A stretch of DNA of 64,000 nt from Gossypium raimondii (GCF_025698545.1 NC_068569.1:17360001-17424000), one strand, 5' to 3'; shown: positions 10,877 through 22,554, counted from the first letter of the stretch. Translations and numbers: made by a program. The notes: generated by a model not told the origin, from the sequence alone.

Positions 10877-11394
10877 TAAGATGTAATTTGCTTGCTTGCT
10901 TGTTTCAAATTTTAATTACTTTGTGCAGTTTCAGTTACTGTTCAAATGTAGTTGTCCCTGTCTTTTCTTTTTAGATTTGTTCCATTACAGATATGTACCT
11001 AACAAGTTAGAAAAAAGAAAGAAAAGTTGATCCATATCTTTTTCTCAAATTGAAGTTAGAGTAAGAAATTTATGTGCAAGTAGCTTTACTTTATCTGAAA
11101 TTCACCCTAAATTGCTTAAAGCACTGAGATTTAATGGTTGAATCAGTCTCTGATTATAATCACCCTGACCTTACCTTTTCTATTGTAATCAACCCTGAAT
11201 CTTACATTTGCTCAGGTTTATATGAAAGAACTGACATTTTAATCAACCTTTAACCCTGTTGGAAGCTATACTTTTGAAGCAAAGATACGATAAAAGAAAG
11301 GACACAATAAAATTCCAAGGAACAGTTCAGGATATTGAACTTGCCAAAGTTGACAAATAATTTTCCACCTTTGCTCACATCTCTATACCTCATC

Positions 11395-11490
11395 TGTCTC
11401 TCTCACGAGGAAGCTGAGAAACCCTAACTAAATTGTCATTCTCAACACTGCAGGATTGTTTACAAGAGAAATTGAACATACCCTTTTTCA
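11395..11490 (-). pseudogene. 3' fragment of a duplicated DUF688 gene
   Basis: This corresponds to the last roughly 34 codons of the 2584-2988 gene (catctgtctctctcacgagg, aagctgagaaaccctaac). Homology stops at about 11490, where unrelated sequence (caatcattgtttcgtatg) begins. The 5' coding part is missing. Confidence 0.8.
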
Positions 11491-11579
11491 ATCATTGTTT
11501 CGTATGATGTATGGATTTGGAATGGATGCCCAACCTTATAATATTATATTAGTGTTGGCAAAAGGAGATGATGGTCTGA

Positions 11580-12271
11580 AGTTACTTGACATAAAAATGC
11601 TATCCAAATAGTTACAGAGCTGAACAAACGATTCATTTTTACCACTTTAAACCCATAGCTGGAACCATGATATCGACTGACCGATTGTATATGTCCTAGA
11701 GTTGGGGGAAAGCGAGAGGGAATCCAGGCTTATAATGTAAACATATTCAGGCATCAATATGCAATTGAGATTAGGTTTTTCAGTAAATAAAAAGACAGCA
11801 GCCCATTTCAATCTTTGAATTATAGCATTCAATTTACCTTAATTTCTTCCTATCAGCTATGTTGACTAGTTATGGACTACCCATTCAGATGGAGACAATT
11901 TGCTTTTGGAGCCTACATACGTACCCCCCAAAACACAATAAATTAAATTCGAATACGTATATAAAATGTGAGGGCGGGAGACACAGCCACTAAAGACGGG
12001 CAATGAAAGGAAAAAAGATGCCTTGATTATAAACGATTATTACATCACCTAACAGCCAAAAACATGGCAACTCTTGTAATGTATCTCGGCAGTTTAAGCT
12101 ACATACAACCTTGAGATAGTTTGGATTATGTCTCTTCCAATTCTCTCCCTTCTATAATCTTGAATACCCTGTCTGTTTTTCCTGTTTGCACCCTCACATC
12201 TTCTGTATATTTTCTTCTTCATTGAGCTTTGTTTTCAACTCTGCAACCCTTGAGCCTAAACACTTGCTCAA
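11580..12271. repeat. Duplicated promoter-side flank of the DUF4378-like gene
   Basis: Second copy of window positions 1-828 with small deletions (see that entry). It includes the conserved pyrimidine-rich leader immediately before the ATG at 12272. The 90 bp just to its left (11490-11580) matches nothing else recognised in the window and marks a duplication junction. Confidence 0.75.
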
Positions 12272-12376
12272 ATGGCTACTGAGGCCAGATCATACAAGCC
12301 ATTGAAGCAACTTGGAGAGCTCCCTCCAGGAACAGCAACAACCTTTCATCTTAAAGGTTTACCTTTCAGAAAGAGG
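12272..12376 (+). pseudogene. 5' fragment of a DUF4378-like gene copy
   Basis: ATG plus about 35 codons matching the start of the 829 gene (MATEARSYKPLKQLGEL against MAIRTRSSKPLRQLGDL). One extra C in gagctccctccagg shifts the frame. Homology ends in cagaaagaggg, directly before the 3' flank of the PPR gene. Confidence 0.8.
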
Positions 12377-12406
12377 GTATGTAGAATTCAAGCACTTTCA
12401 ATCCGC

Positions 12407-13843
12407 CTAAGAGGATTTCCATTTTCTTAAAAGTTCTTCATATACCCCATCCTTTTTTTCTCGGCTAAGGCTGTGTTTCAGCCTTGACAATGTGGCTGAG
12501 GTGACCTTGATTCCTTTCTCAATCATATCCTCAGCATACTTAACTGCCTCAGGAAGCATGTTTGCATCACGAAGCCCATTAATCAGCAGATTTCCAGTCT
12601 CATCCAAATCAGAATCATAATTCTCTATCATGAATTTCCAAACTTTTACAGCCACATAAGGGTCCCCAATGTCAAGAAAAATCTTAACCGCCGCAATGCA
12701 ATCTGTTTTACTTGGGAAAAACTCATTTTTAACCATCTCGTTGAACAGCACTGAAGCATCCTTCAACTTCCTATTCTTGATCAGGAAATGAAATAGCAAG
12801 TTATATGATTGCATATCTGGAAATGCCCCAGCGAAAACCATTTCATCCAACATCTTCTTCGCTGTATCTGTATAATTCTTGGAACAGTACAACTCGATCA
12901 TCAAATTATACATCTCTGTATCCGGCCTAATCCCAACTTTCTCCACCATTGCCTTCCAAATCAACTCAGCTCCCCTAACATTACCGACTTTCTGAAAATC
13001 CTCAAGTACATCCCTAAAAAACTTGATCCCCGGATAACACTTCCTCTGGTGCAGTATATCAATATATTTCAAAGCCTCATTAACCCCATCCTTCCCCTTA
13101 ATCAAAGTACTCAAAAACGAATCATAAGCCGGTACATTACCGGGATCCCACCCTACTTCAGCAACCATCTCATCGAAAGTAGTTTTAGCCAAACTAGCAT
13201 TCCCTTCTTTCTCCCACCCTTCTAGCAAGATAGCATAACTATCCAAATCCGGCCTAATCCTAGATTTAGCTACGCTTAGAAACTCCAAACCATCAATGGT
13301 TTTACCTTCCCTACAAATAGCACTAATCAAAGTATTCAAAGCAACGATATCCCTAACACAGCCGTACTGGTCCATAACTTCGAAAGTCAAAACAGCTTCC
13401 TTAACTTTATCAAAACTAACATAACTACTAAAAACGGAAGCGAAAGTAGCCAAAGAAACTAACCCTTCATTTTTCATGGACTTAACGGCGTCCCACATAG
13501 CATCAAAGAGACCGTTCTTACCCAACAAGTCTACGACGAGGTTCCAGGAATAAGGCGAATGGTGGTGTTGGAGTTGGTGGCCAGACCAACGGAAGAACTT
13601 GACGGCTTGGGAAGGGAAGGAGTAGGAGAATTTGAGGACGTTTTCGACGTCGACCTGGGTGATACGGAGGCCGGTGTCTTGAAGAAGGGTTTCGACGGCG
13701 GGGGAAGGGGTGGTGGAAATAATTTCGCAGAGGAGTCTGACTTTGGGGTTGAGGTTAGGGGCGGTTTGGTATGAAGGGAAATTTGGGGGTTTAGGGGGCG
13801 AAGAGGAGCGCTGGGAATGTGATCTTTTCTTGTCTTTGCCCAT
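12407..13843 (-). CDS. P-class pentatricopeptide repeat (PPR) protein
   Basis: Single exon, 478 residues, uninterrupted. About ten 35-residue PPR units run from roughly residue 95 to 455; clear ones begin YNLMIELYCSKNYTDTAKKM, YNLLFHFLIKNRKLKDASVL and NLLINGLRDANMLPEAVKYA. No E or DYW tail follows, so it is P-class, in the clade of At1g77360-like organellar PPR proteins by impression. P-class PPRs bind organellar RNA to influence stability, splicing or translation; the target here is unknown. The N-terminus (MGKDKKRSHSQRSSS, then many Pro and Ser) is basic and polar and is not a textbook targeting peptide. It lies between two duplicated segments but no second copy is seen, so it was probably captured between duplication events. 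Confidence 0.85.
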   Translation of the reverse strand: MGKDKKRSHSQRSSSPPKPPNFPSYQTAPNLNPKVRLLCEIISTTPSPAVETLLQDTGLRITQVDVENVLKFSYSFPSQAVKFFRWSGHQLQHHHSPYSWNLVVDLLGKNGLFDAMWDAVKSMKNEGLVSLATFASVFSSYVSFDKVKEAVLTFEVMDQYGCVRDIVALNTLISAICREGKTIDGLEFLSVAKSRIRPDLDSYAILLEGWEKEGNASLAKTTFDEMVAEVGWDPGNVPAYDSFLSTLIKGKDGVNEALKYIDILHQRKCYPGIKFFRDVLEDFQKVGNVRGAELIWKAMVEKVGIRPDTEMYNLMIELYCSKNYTDTAKKMLDEMVFAGAFPDMQSYNLLFHFLIKNRKLKDASVLFNEMVKNEFFPSKTDCIAAVKIFLDIGDPYVAVKVWKFMIENYDSDLDETGNLLINGLRDANMLPEAVKYAEDMIEKGIKVTSATLSRLKHSLSREKKDGVYEELLRKWKSS

Positions 13844-13943
13844 TTCTCAGGGTGGAGCTTTCTGGCGGAATTTGAGGGGGCGGCGTCGATCGGATTCCGA
13901 GATGGAAACGAACACTAAAAGCTGTGGTCTCTTATGGACCTAA

Positions 13944-14213
13944 CATAGGTCACATCCCTCACGACATAAGATTGAAAGATCCAAACCTTCCTCTTCGGAG
14001 CGGAAACGGGCGTGGCCAAAACATATAAAGATCGGCGTAGTCGCTCATAGGGACATATCCATTTTTCATTCTGGTTTGATTGGTGGCGGAAGCTCTTCTG
14101 ATGAGTCAGGTGCTGTGGTATTTGATGTAGTGGAACCAGACGAGATCCCCTTTTTGACCCGTTGCCAAAGAAGAACCCGCAGCGGTACCCTTCAGAAGTC
14201 CCAACCCGTGTGA
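13944..14213 (+). other. ATG-less open frame with protein-like composition (possible exon remnant)
   Basis: The plus strand is open for 89 codons between TAA (13941) and TGA (14211). It has a charged, protein-like composition: KIERSKPSSSERKRAWPKH, IGVVAHRDISIFHSGLIGGG, VVFDVVEPDEIPFLTRCQRR. An acceptor-like acatag precedes it at about 13943-13948. No family is recognised and no upstream exon was found. An opposite-strand 104-codon frame (13915-14229) overlaps it and looks less protein-like. It sits head-to-head with the PPR gene and might also be part of that promoter. Confidence 0.3.
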
Positions 14214-14229
14214 AATTAGACAACAACAA

Positions 14230-14765
14230 AATTAAAAACTAAACTATATTACCACATTAATAGGGATTTCCCTATCTATTTAATTGAAATTCAAATTTTA
14301 TTTAAACTGGGTAAAAATAAATTATCCAATAAATTTATAAATAAAAGAGTTAATTACTTCAAACATCCCTATGTTTTAAATTGATTCTTAAACTTCAAAA
14401 TATTCTCATTACATCTCTAAATTATGAATATTATGTAAATTAAGTCAAATAAATAAAAATTGTACACTTGTTGGTCCTTTTAGGCTGCACTTATGTACTA
14501 CATAACAATAATTAAAATTTGACAAAAACATTGATTTTTAAAAATTGTACATACAGATACTATTTCAGTAGAGAATTTAATAGAGATACAATCACACAAA
14601 TCACACATTAATCCATCATCTAACATAGGCCTTAATTACCTATTCAATCACACCCCAAATTTTACTTTTCGTTATCACATTTTAACTTGGGTTTGTCTAA
14701 TTAATTTTGAATCACCGGTGTCTTTTTCTTTGAATTCGCCTTCTCCTTGGAGCATCGAGACACCT
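14230..14765. other. AT-rich 3' flank of the second DUF688 gene
   Basis: No gene. From about 14466 it parallels 3360 onward. The left 230 bp are low-complexity AT-rich sequence without a recognised element. Confidence 0.6.
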
Positions 14766-15149
14766 TCATTTTACCACATTATTTTCACTACAAATAGTGC
14801 ACGAGTACTTACATGAGCTAGTGAAGATGTCCTTTATAGTCCTAGTCCTGCATGTATCGTTTTCTCCATCCGTACCCAACTTCCCATTCATGGAACACAT
14901 GGTGCATTTCCTATGAGCTGCCACGAAACAGTCTTCCTTCTTGTTGACATCACCCTTCCTTACTGGACTTATGGGCGGAGGTCGAAGAACACCCTGCAAA
15001 TCATTGACGCAAAACAGGGCATTCTTCGATAGGTGAGGAGGAGGGGGTAAATCTAGCGTGGCATATCTAACACCGATGCTGGTTTCTTCACTTGTCAGTT
15101 TTGAGACGCCGGGTTTGAGCTCCCATGAAAAGGGTACGTTGAGACTCAT
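14766..15149 (-). CDS. DUF688-type small protein, second intact member
   Basis: 127 residues starting MSLNVPFSWELKPGVSKLT. The ATG at 15149 was chosen because it places the VPFSWE motif at residues 5-10; the frame stays open 14 codons further but has no ATG there. A short proline run (LDLPPPPHLS), RPPPISPVRKGD and a Cys-rich tail (FTSSCKYSCTICS) follow. It aligns with the 2584-2988 protein at the opening, the FVAAHRKCT / FLAAYKECT segment and the tail, so the two are paralogues. Its own close copy at 3660-4051 is broken. Function is unknown. Confidence 0.65.
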   Translation of the reverse strand: MSLNVPFSWELKPGVSKLTSEETSIGVRYATLDLPPPPHLSKNALFCVNDLQGVLRPPPISPVRKGDVNKKEDCFVAAHRKCTMCSMNGKLGTDGENDTCRTRTIKDIFTSSCKYSCTICSENNVVK

Positions 15150-17034
15150 TTTCTTTTGTTGTAGTTGGAATATTGGTCCTCTTGAAACCAAAACTGTGAT
15201 TTTTTAAGGCTTTCAAAAGCTGGTGTTCGTTCGAGTGCTAGTTCCGAAATTAATTAACGAGATTAGAGACAAATTTTGCATGTTACAGAAAACAAGCCTA
15301 AGCGGCTTTAAAGGTGGTTTACATCAGGAAGAAACGTAGAAAAGCTGTTAATGAAAGTTGGCTAACTAACAAACTTGCAGTGGCCACCTTCGGGGTAGTT
15401 AAATGTTAATGTCACCCCTCCCCTCATTTACTTATGACGTAAATATAAATGCAATTGATAGGCCACCTTCGACCGACCTGCATGACAGCAACAGTCCCTC
15501 TAACACCGCCGCTTCTGCCTTAACCGTTCTTACTATACTGATTAATTTGTTTGTCTATATACATTTTAAGGAGAGGCGAAACATATAAATTATCGCTAAA
15601 TTTTAATAACAATATTTTTTAGTAAAGATAGAAAAAAGTTTCCTTTTTTTAATAATTTTGTATTAATCATTTTCTTTTAACAGGATGGTTCAAATCCTAC
15701 ATCATTTAATATAAAAAAATAAAATTTTAAAAATTTATTTTTCAAATTATTTTTATTGTAATTTTAGTTGTTTTTTCTCAAAACAAATCGAGTATCCTAA
15801 AAATCAACTTGAGCGTAACCACACAAAAAATTATTTTAAATACAATATTTAAAAATAAAATATGTCATACGTAATAATAAAGATAACCTAAATTAAATAT
15901 TTTAAATATCAAACTCAGAATAAATATAGAATAACTTTAACTTTTAAATGTAAAAACATTAAAAATAGAAAGAAAACTATAATTGAAAACAAGACAAAAA
16001 CCTAACACATCCAAGCATTAATCTTATTAGGGAAAGTTTATTTTTTAATGTAAGATATGGATAGTTTGAGTTATTGGAAACACATTTTAATACTCAATCA
16101 ACGATGATGATGGGAAACTATTTCATAACTAAAGCCCATCGCACATGGACTTTGATATCTACACGATGGATCCACTATTATTAAACATTTTATAGGCATT
16201 GAATCATAACTAGAGCTCATCCGATATAAACGTTGCCGGTTGGTATACATCCGTAACTATATTGGGTTGGGTTGGACTTATATATGATATTAATATATTT
16301 TAACTTTTGCCCGAGCTCGATCTGACTCGAAACATAAATTTTAATTTTTACTCAAAGTTACTGATATTTATAACGTCTAACTTATGATGTTTTAGTTTCA
16401 CCCATATTATGGATTAAAATTTTAAAATATTTATATTATTTTAAATTTAATATTTAATATTTAATAAATTTATATATTTTATTGATTAAAATTTTAAATA
16501 TAAGTAACTTAAATTTTTATTGTTTACATTACAATATTATATATTTAATTGTTATTTGTTATAAATTACTCAATGTATATTATATATTACAAACTTAAAA
16601 AAAGTGTCGGATCGAGTTATTTACTAATCTTGAATGTTTAAATTCGAATTTAGCCCAAATGTTAAATAGGTCAATTTTCAAGTTTAATATTTTTGCGTAA
16701 ACTTTCCAAAATTTACAGCAAATTTTTAAATTTAGACGAAAAGGCCAACCCTGGAACGGTTGTAATCGAATAAAAGGCATAAATGGTAGTTATTTTTACG
16801 TACAAAACTCTTCCATTTTTACATGCTATTTAATTATTAGGAATATGGATAAGCGCTATCTTTTGGAAGTTATATTTTCAAAAAGAAAAATTAAGATAAA
16901 AAGGATAGGAAACCGTTGAGAGATGATTCCACAATATCTTAAAAACTCGTAGGAGAAACCGTAGAGCATTATTTCCTCAATCAAAGTAGAGGACAATATG
17001 AATAAGAACTGTAAGATGCCTTAGGGATTGCTAA
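15150..17034. other. Spacer of duplication copy 2
   Basis: Promoter side of the DUF688 gene (15150-15585), then AT-rich spacer. The interval 15195-15585 is replaced in copy 1 by the retrotransposon. At about 15700-16780 there is sequence not shared with copy 1, including a decayed repeat near 16230-16780 with gggttgggttggac and gagctcgatctgactcg motifs. No gene is supported. Confidence 0.6.
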
Positions 17035-18955
17035 ACCTACCATGGAAAGTGGAACCACAAGACCAGGCCTACTCTGTTACACTTGATGCCTTTAGGTCTT
17101 TTTTCTTTTCCGTTCCTACGTTTATAAAAGAAAAACCGAAACTAATGTTAGGATTAGGACTAGGATAAGGATTATAGGTAACCAACTTCGAAGAATATGC
17201 CTAAAAAAAGTCTGAATTTCGAAGGTTTCGAAAGCTATTTAAGCTAAGCTTTAACTGCACCTATTAGATGAACAGATTCCTCTGCTCTTTCTGGTTCATC
17301 TTAATATACAGACCTGCCTCAATACAATTTTGCTTGTTGGGGGATGTCCTTTTCTATGGAAGCACATCAGATTGTGAGGTGAGACATCTTCAATTCTGCA
17401 GCCTCATCTAATTCTTATACGATCATCAGATTTAGATGGCAAATTTGACCGAGTACCCAATGTATTGATTGTCAATTTAGGAATGATTATAATATGGCAT
17501 ATAGGAGTTGGCTGTATAATATGCACAATGCATTTTATTTGATACGCTTTTGTGATGGTAACCAGCTCCTTAAATCCAAATTTGGTGGTGTTTAAAGCCC
17601 TAATCACAAAAACAAGACATGGTTGAGGGTTACGCACACCACTACATTTTTTATTCCTTGCTTCTGAATTTTTCATTTGTGAGAGTGTTTGTTGGATACG
17701 GATACATGAACGATGTATACATTGGAATATTTTCCGGATAGTTCTGGCAATAGAATCTTTTAGGACAGTGTCCGGGTTACTTCGCTTATGACAAATAGCT
17801 AAAAATTGCAGGAAAGTATATTTATTTGTTAACAAACCCGGTGCCTGGTTTAGTGGTGGCTTTATTCCCTTACTAAAGTCTGTGCCAAGAGAGGAATAGT
17901 ATCCTGTCTTTCAGGTTTTGCTGTAAAAGGTTGTTTTAACAGTTTCCTATTCTACTGTGGGGACATTGATGGAGAAGTTAAGTTCATCTCAGTAAACGGG
18001 TGAAAAATTAATGGATTTTCTCACACTAGAAGGAAATATAAAAAAAGAAAAAAGAAAAGAAAACGTGCATTGCAAACGACGGTATGTAGTAAACTTCTGT
18101 CTGATCGACCTATTGTCTCAGTTACAAAACCAACATTTATATACTCTTCATATCTCATCTACCAAAGGTGTTGTTCTAATGTTTGTATTCGTATTGTATG
18201 GTTGTTTTCCATGAATAGTTATTGTCTGAGACACAGTAGAACTGCAGTCATGAGACAATAAAGAACCATGCTTGGTTAGGTTATTGGAGGAAATGCGTTT
18301 TGAGGGAAAGCTTTTATAATCATGGAGGCCTAACAAATTTTGATAACATTAGATATTTGCCAGATTAAGAATTGTCTCTGTGATGAGAACTGACATGAGG
18401 TTCCAAGCAGAAAATGTGTAAATCATATGTAAGAACATCAGATGCTTAACATGATTATGTGCAGATTATTGTGGGAATTGCAGTCTCTATGTTCTATATC
18501 CGCAATCACAGATGAAAAGAGTATTTGATCCTCATCATCTGCAGAGCACTGTTGTATATAGATTGTAGGGTAGTTGCCAACTTGCAAAGTGAAAAATTTT
18601 CATGGAAAGTCACATCCAGGCTTTGCTTGAAACTTTGTTGGAAAAGTACCATTTTACTGTGGTTGCTGAGTGGTAAACTTTGGCACAACAGTTTACTTGT
18701 GAGTTGCTTTCTTTCTTCATGACCTTAAAAGATGGACCCATTCTTGCCATTTTTTAAATTAAATAAATTTCATGTTCTAAGAACCTTCTGAATTATTTAA
18801 ACTCAAAGATACATAAACATTTTCAAGAGCATAATTACAAGTAACCAATAGAACTACTGTGTTGCCAAAACAAGTCGTACCACACATTGCATGTAACGCT
18901 GAAAATAAAAAATTTTGAAGTTTCAAACCACAATTTTAGACAAACTGCGTTTAAT
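17035..18955. repeat. Segmental-duplication block, copy 2 (unrecognised content)
   Basis: Paralogue of 8430-10373. It is flanked on the left by extra sequence (cgtagagcattatttcctc, near 16960) and on the right switches to GRF 3' flank at aatctctaatttctagg (about 18953). Substitutions and indels are spread without obvious codon periodicity, arguing against a protein under selection. Confidence 0.7.
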
Positions 18956-19127
18956 CTCTAATTTCTAGGAACAAAGCATGGCTAGAAAGTACAAATTACA
19001 AAATGTAAAAAAAGATAAACATAATAATATTGCTTTCATAATTAATTGTTCCATGTTTGTCAATAGATATAAAAATCCATGCTTCCATTTCTCCATTTTT
19101 CTCCTCCCACAACCTAGTGAAGTGGAT

Positions 19128-22100
19128 TCAAGAAGCAGGCAGAGAGGAAGACTGAACAAGGGCTGAACCAAGGAGGTTATTGCAAAGACTAGCACCTTCA
19201 TGTGTCTTGTTGTGCTCAGCTGTTGGACTGCTTCCCGCACTGCTATTAGAAAGAGAACCGAAGGAAGTCTTTTGTAAGACACCGGTAGGTGATGATCCTA
19301 ACCGAGGACTACTATCCCAGCCCTCTGTCATGAGGTTAAGTGCCGACGAGCTCTTACACTCACCTGTGCTGCTGTTAGTACTATGCAATACCTCGCCAAG
19401 AGGACCACCCATGGATGCCTCCCAAGAGATAGGAATCCAATTTGCTTGCCTCTGGTTTGAGTCATTAATAACACTGCCCACACCCAATCCCATGTGAATG
19501 GGATCGAACTCACGTGACAATCTGAGAGGGGATAGTGTTACTTTATCATTGTTAGTAGAGGAAGTAAAAGAAATGTAATCAGAGGCAGCCATGGGTACTG
19601 ATATGGAGAGTTGGGTCCTATCTGATTGAACATCAATTTCTGGCCAGGAAATGGCTGAACGATCAGACTGGGTTTTAGAACACTCGTCCATGAACTGGCG
19701 AAGGGAATGCTGAGATTCAGTTTCTTGACTAGTAAAGTTTCTGCACTTAATCAAGGCAGAGCTTTTATGAGAAGGGTTAAGGAGTGAGTCAGAGGAAACA
19801 AGTCCAAACTCAGTTCTTGAGTGATGTTCATATGAGTTCTGCTGCTTTGGGATCAAGAAAGGGTTTTCTTTTGATTTTAAGTCACCGGTCACGGATGTCA
19901 TGGTGAGTCCTGGTGCAGTATCACCCACTGTGTCTTTACTCAGAAGCAACCTGAAAGATCAACAATCATCAATGGAATTAGAATCCATTAATGACAAGTT
20001 TTTAAGTAACAGGGTATTGAACAACCTGTTGAAAGAACCTTCCCTAATAATAACTAGTAAGACCGGTCACTGTCAAGGATGGCAGAAGATAAGTAGATTC
20101 TACAATTATTATTAATTTTATATAGCCAAAGCGATAAGAACATATGGGCAGAAGGCAGGCACCCTACCATTCCAGGATAAATGCTATAACAGTGTAGCTG
20201 AAAGATCCACAATCATCAACGGAATTAGAATCCATTAATGGCAAGTTTTTAAGTAACAGGGTATTAAACAACCTGTTGAAAGAACCTTCCCTATAGCTTA
20301 CAAACAAGGAAGGAAGCAATGGTGAGGGGATAATTCTGTCACCTGTTCAGTGTAGCTGCCGCAGAAAGATTAGATGCAGTAGCAGGCTGCGAATGCTTGA
20401 ACTGCTGTTGTGCAATGGCGAGGCTGTTGGATTCGCCGCTGCCACCGGTTGGCCCTAACACTGATGCTGAAGAGGAGACAGTAGGCATCAGTTTGGTGGG
20501 GGCGATGGCTGCGGCGGAATGGCCGGATTGGCCTTCCACAGGCTTTCTTGAACGATGGCGTCCCCTGTTCATATGCCGCTCGCAGTACTTCTGGTCGGCA
20601 ACCGCATCTCTTGAACACCGCCATTTCTTTCCATCTGTTCTACGACACCGCCCTGGCTCTGGGTCAGTGTTATTCGAGAACCCAAGATGAAAAGCCCCCC
20701 AACCCACTGTTTGAACATCATTAAAAAAAGGTCAATAAATTTCAAATTATAACTTCAAAACAAAACATTCCAGAAATATTAAAGTAGAAGATGCAGGCTT
20801 AAGCATGCATGCCAAGGCCCTATCTGTTACTCTTGTGTTTTGATATAGCTTTGAGCTTTCAGGTTTTTACCATTGATTTTTTTTTCTTTTGATTTGGAAA
20901 AAAATAATATACACACTGTTTTACTTTAACAAAGGCAGGGGAGAAGTTGCCTTGTCGGACATGGGACCAAAACAAATGTGGCAATGAGCTATAGTTGAAA
21001 TTTGAAATGTCCTGACAGTGATGCTTGCTTCAAACAGATTATGCAATCAAGTAGCGCGTGTGTGGTGCATTGTTTTGGCTTAGTTGAACAGTGTTTCTCT
21101 CTATTAAGGGTGGAAATTAAAAAAATAAAAAATAAAAATAAAAAAGGGAAACAAAAAAGACAATGAAAACCCCAGAAAGTACTTCTTTGCCAATAAGAAC
21201 AGAAAGTAAAGTGCAGCACTAACTCGTGCCTCCCCTCCCCCCTTCCCATTCCCAAATCTTTATGAGAGAGGGAGAGAGGAAGGTCTGTTTGCTTCTACTT
21301 TTGCATCAAGCATGGAAATTATATGGACATTATGGAAAAGTTCTTAGAAAAATGTTTCCTTTTTGAAGAGACAACTTACATGTATTGGGTCTGAGGAGTC
21401 CACCGGAGAACAAAGAGAAATTAGCAGAATCAAGGGATTTTCTTATAGGAATGAGAAGATTAGATGGGATAAGCACATTTGAAGTTATGTATTTGTAGAT
21501 CAAAGCCTGGTGTTCCAGCTCCATCCATTGAGATGGGGTGAATGGTCCTCTACCTCCTGCTAACACCCCATGCATGTTTGCACCATTAAATCCTCCAGTG
21601 TTGTAGCCTGTTGTACAAATCCAGGAAGAAAATAAATGAAGGTTAAGCAAAACATATTGAAACAAAAATAAAATAAAAATGAGGGCAGAAAAGCCAGAAT
21701 TTCAAGGTTTTCAAAGCAGTGCAATGGGAACAGGTAAGAACCCAAAAACAATCAAGGATGAACCTTTTTGGGTTTCTTCTTTTGTTCTCATAATCACTGT
21801 TTGATTTATTACCAAAAATATTTATCTCATAGAACAGGCAGATGAAAATAAAAATAGAGAACCTCACTTTTTTTTATTGACAAGACTTAAAACAAAGACC
21901 TCTCACAGATTTTCATGAAAAGACCCTTCACCAGAACCATGGAATCAAACAAGAAAAACAAGAGAAAGCATGTCTAGTCTTTGCTACAAGTCACAAGAAT
22001 ATGCACCAGCCAAGAGGTCAAAACCATTTTATTTCCTTTTCCGTAATTTCCTCAAATGATGATGAATAGGGTAATGATGTTAGAATCTTAGCGTTGCTGT

Positions 22101-22554
22101 CAACATATATACATGTGTATATATATAGTGATATACCTGTGTTTCTAGTGTAAGCAGGTGATGTGAGTTGAAAGTAAGGGAATGCGACACTTTGAGAGGC
22201 TGTATCAACGGAAAGAGCGTCTGATTTGGGAGCAGAAAAGCTCAGCATTTGTTGTTGCTGGTGTTGTCCGTCAGAGAAGATAGAGAAATTGGATCTAAGT
22301 AAAGTATTTCTGTGGTTGTGCAACGCTGCCTTGGAGGTCGAAAAATCATCAAATTTGGCCAGTTTCAAACTCCTCCAGTCGTCCTCATTATTGCCGGATC
22401 TCTCTTGCTTGAGGAACCCGGAACCGTACCATTTCTGCTTTGCCTCAGGATCTGCAGCAAGACTGGTAAAACCAGCAGTCGTCGTCGTAGTAGTAGTAGT
22501 GGTTGCAGTATCTGAACCCACAAACCCTTCCAAACCCACCACCCCAAAATCCAT
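19128..22554 (-). CDS. GRF8: Growth-regulating factor (GRF7/GRF8-like transcription factor), four exons
   Basis: Model: exons 22554-22137, 21607-21380, 20706-20343 and 19950-19128, all GT-AG, giving 610 residues. The QLQ domain ([20 protein letters not shown], about 160-195) binds GIF co-activators. The WRC domain (about 230-272; zinc ligands C236, C246, C257, H260, with a basic RGRHRSRKP stretch) gives nuclear import and DNA binding. The C-terminal half carries the TQL ([10 protein letters not shown]), GGPLGEVL and [12 protein letters not shown] motifs of the GRF1/2/7/8 group, and [10 protein letters not shown] at the start fits GRF8 relatives. GRFs promote cell proliferation in leaves and other organs. 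Codons 267-273 hold the miR396 target. A poly-Thr run (about residues 18-26) comes from a trinucleotide repeat. Intron 3 has a duplicated acceptor region. The number in the symbol is by resemblance; orthology is untested. Confidence 0.93.
19951..20294 (-). repeat. Direct duplication inside GRF intron 3 including the splice acceptor
   Basis: About 97 bp at 19951-20048 and 20198-20294 are nearly identical (ctgaaagatc, attagaatccattaatg, caagtttttaagtaacaggg, caacctgttgaaagaacc). Both copies end, on the minus strand, in a pyrimidine-poor ...GATCTTTCAG acceptor. The downstream copy is the one that continues the GRF frame. Confidence 0.85.
20534..20554 (-). promoter_or_regulatory. miR396 target site in GRF exon 3
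   Basis: On the minus strand these 21 bases start CGTTCAAGAAAG and end CCTGTGGAA, the canonical GRF site with the single-base bulge relative to miR396. They encode RSRKPVE at the end of the WRC domain. The site is known in most GRFs and predicts post-transcriptional repression in mature tissue. Confidence 0.93.

Noticed and set aside
12809..13225. 138-codon plus-strand frame
   Set aside because: It is antisense to the PPR gene; repeats in PPR genes often leave open antisense frames.
17404..17835. 143-codon minus-strand frame
   Set aside because: The equivalent region in the other duplication copy (8774-9189) is split into two frames, and no family is recognised.
20397..20690. 97-codon plus-strand frame
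   Set aside because: It is the antisense shadow of the GRF WRC exon.
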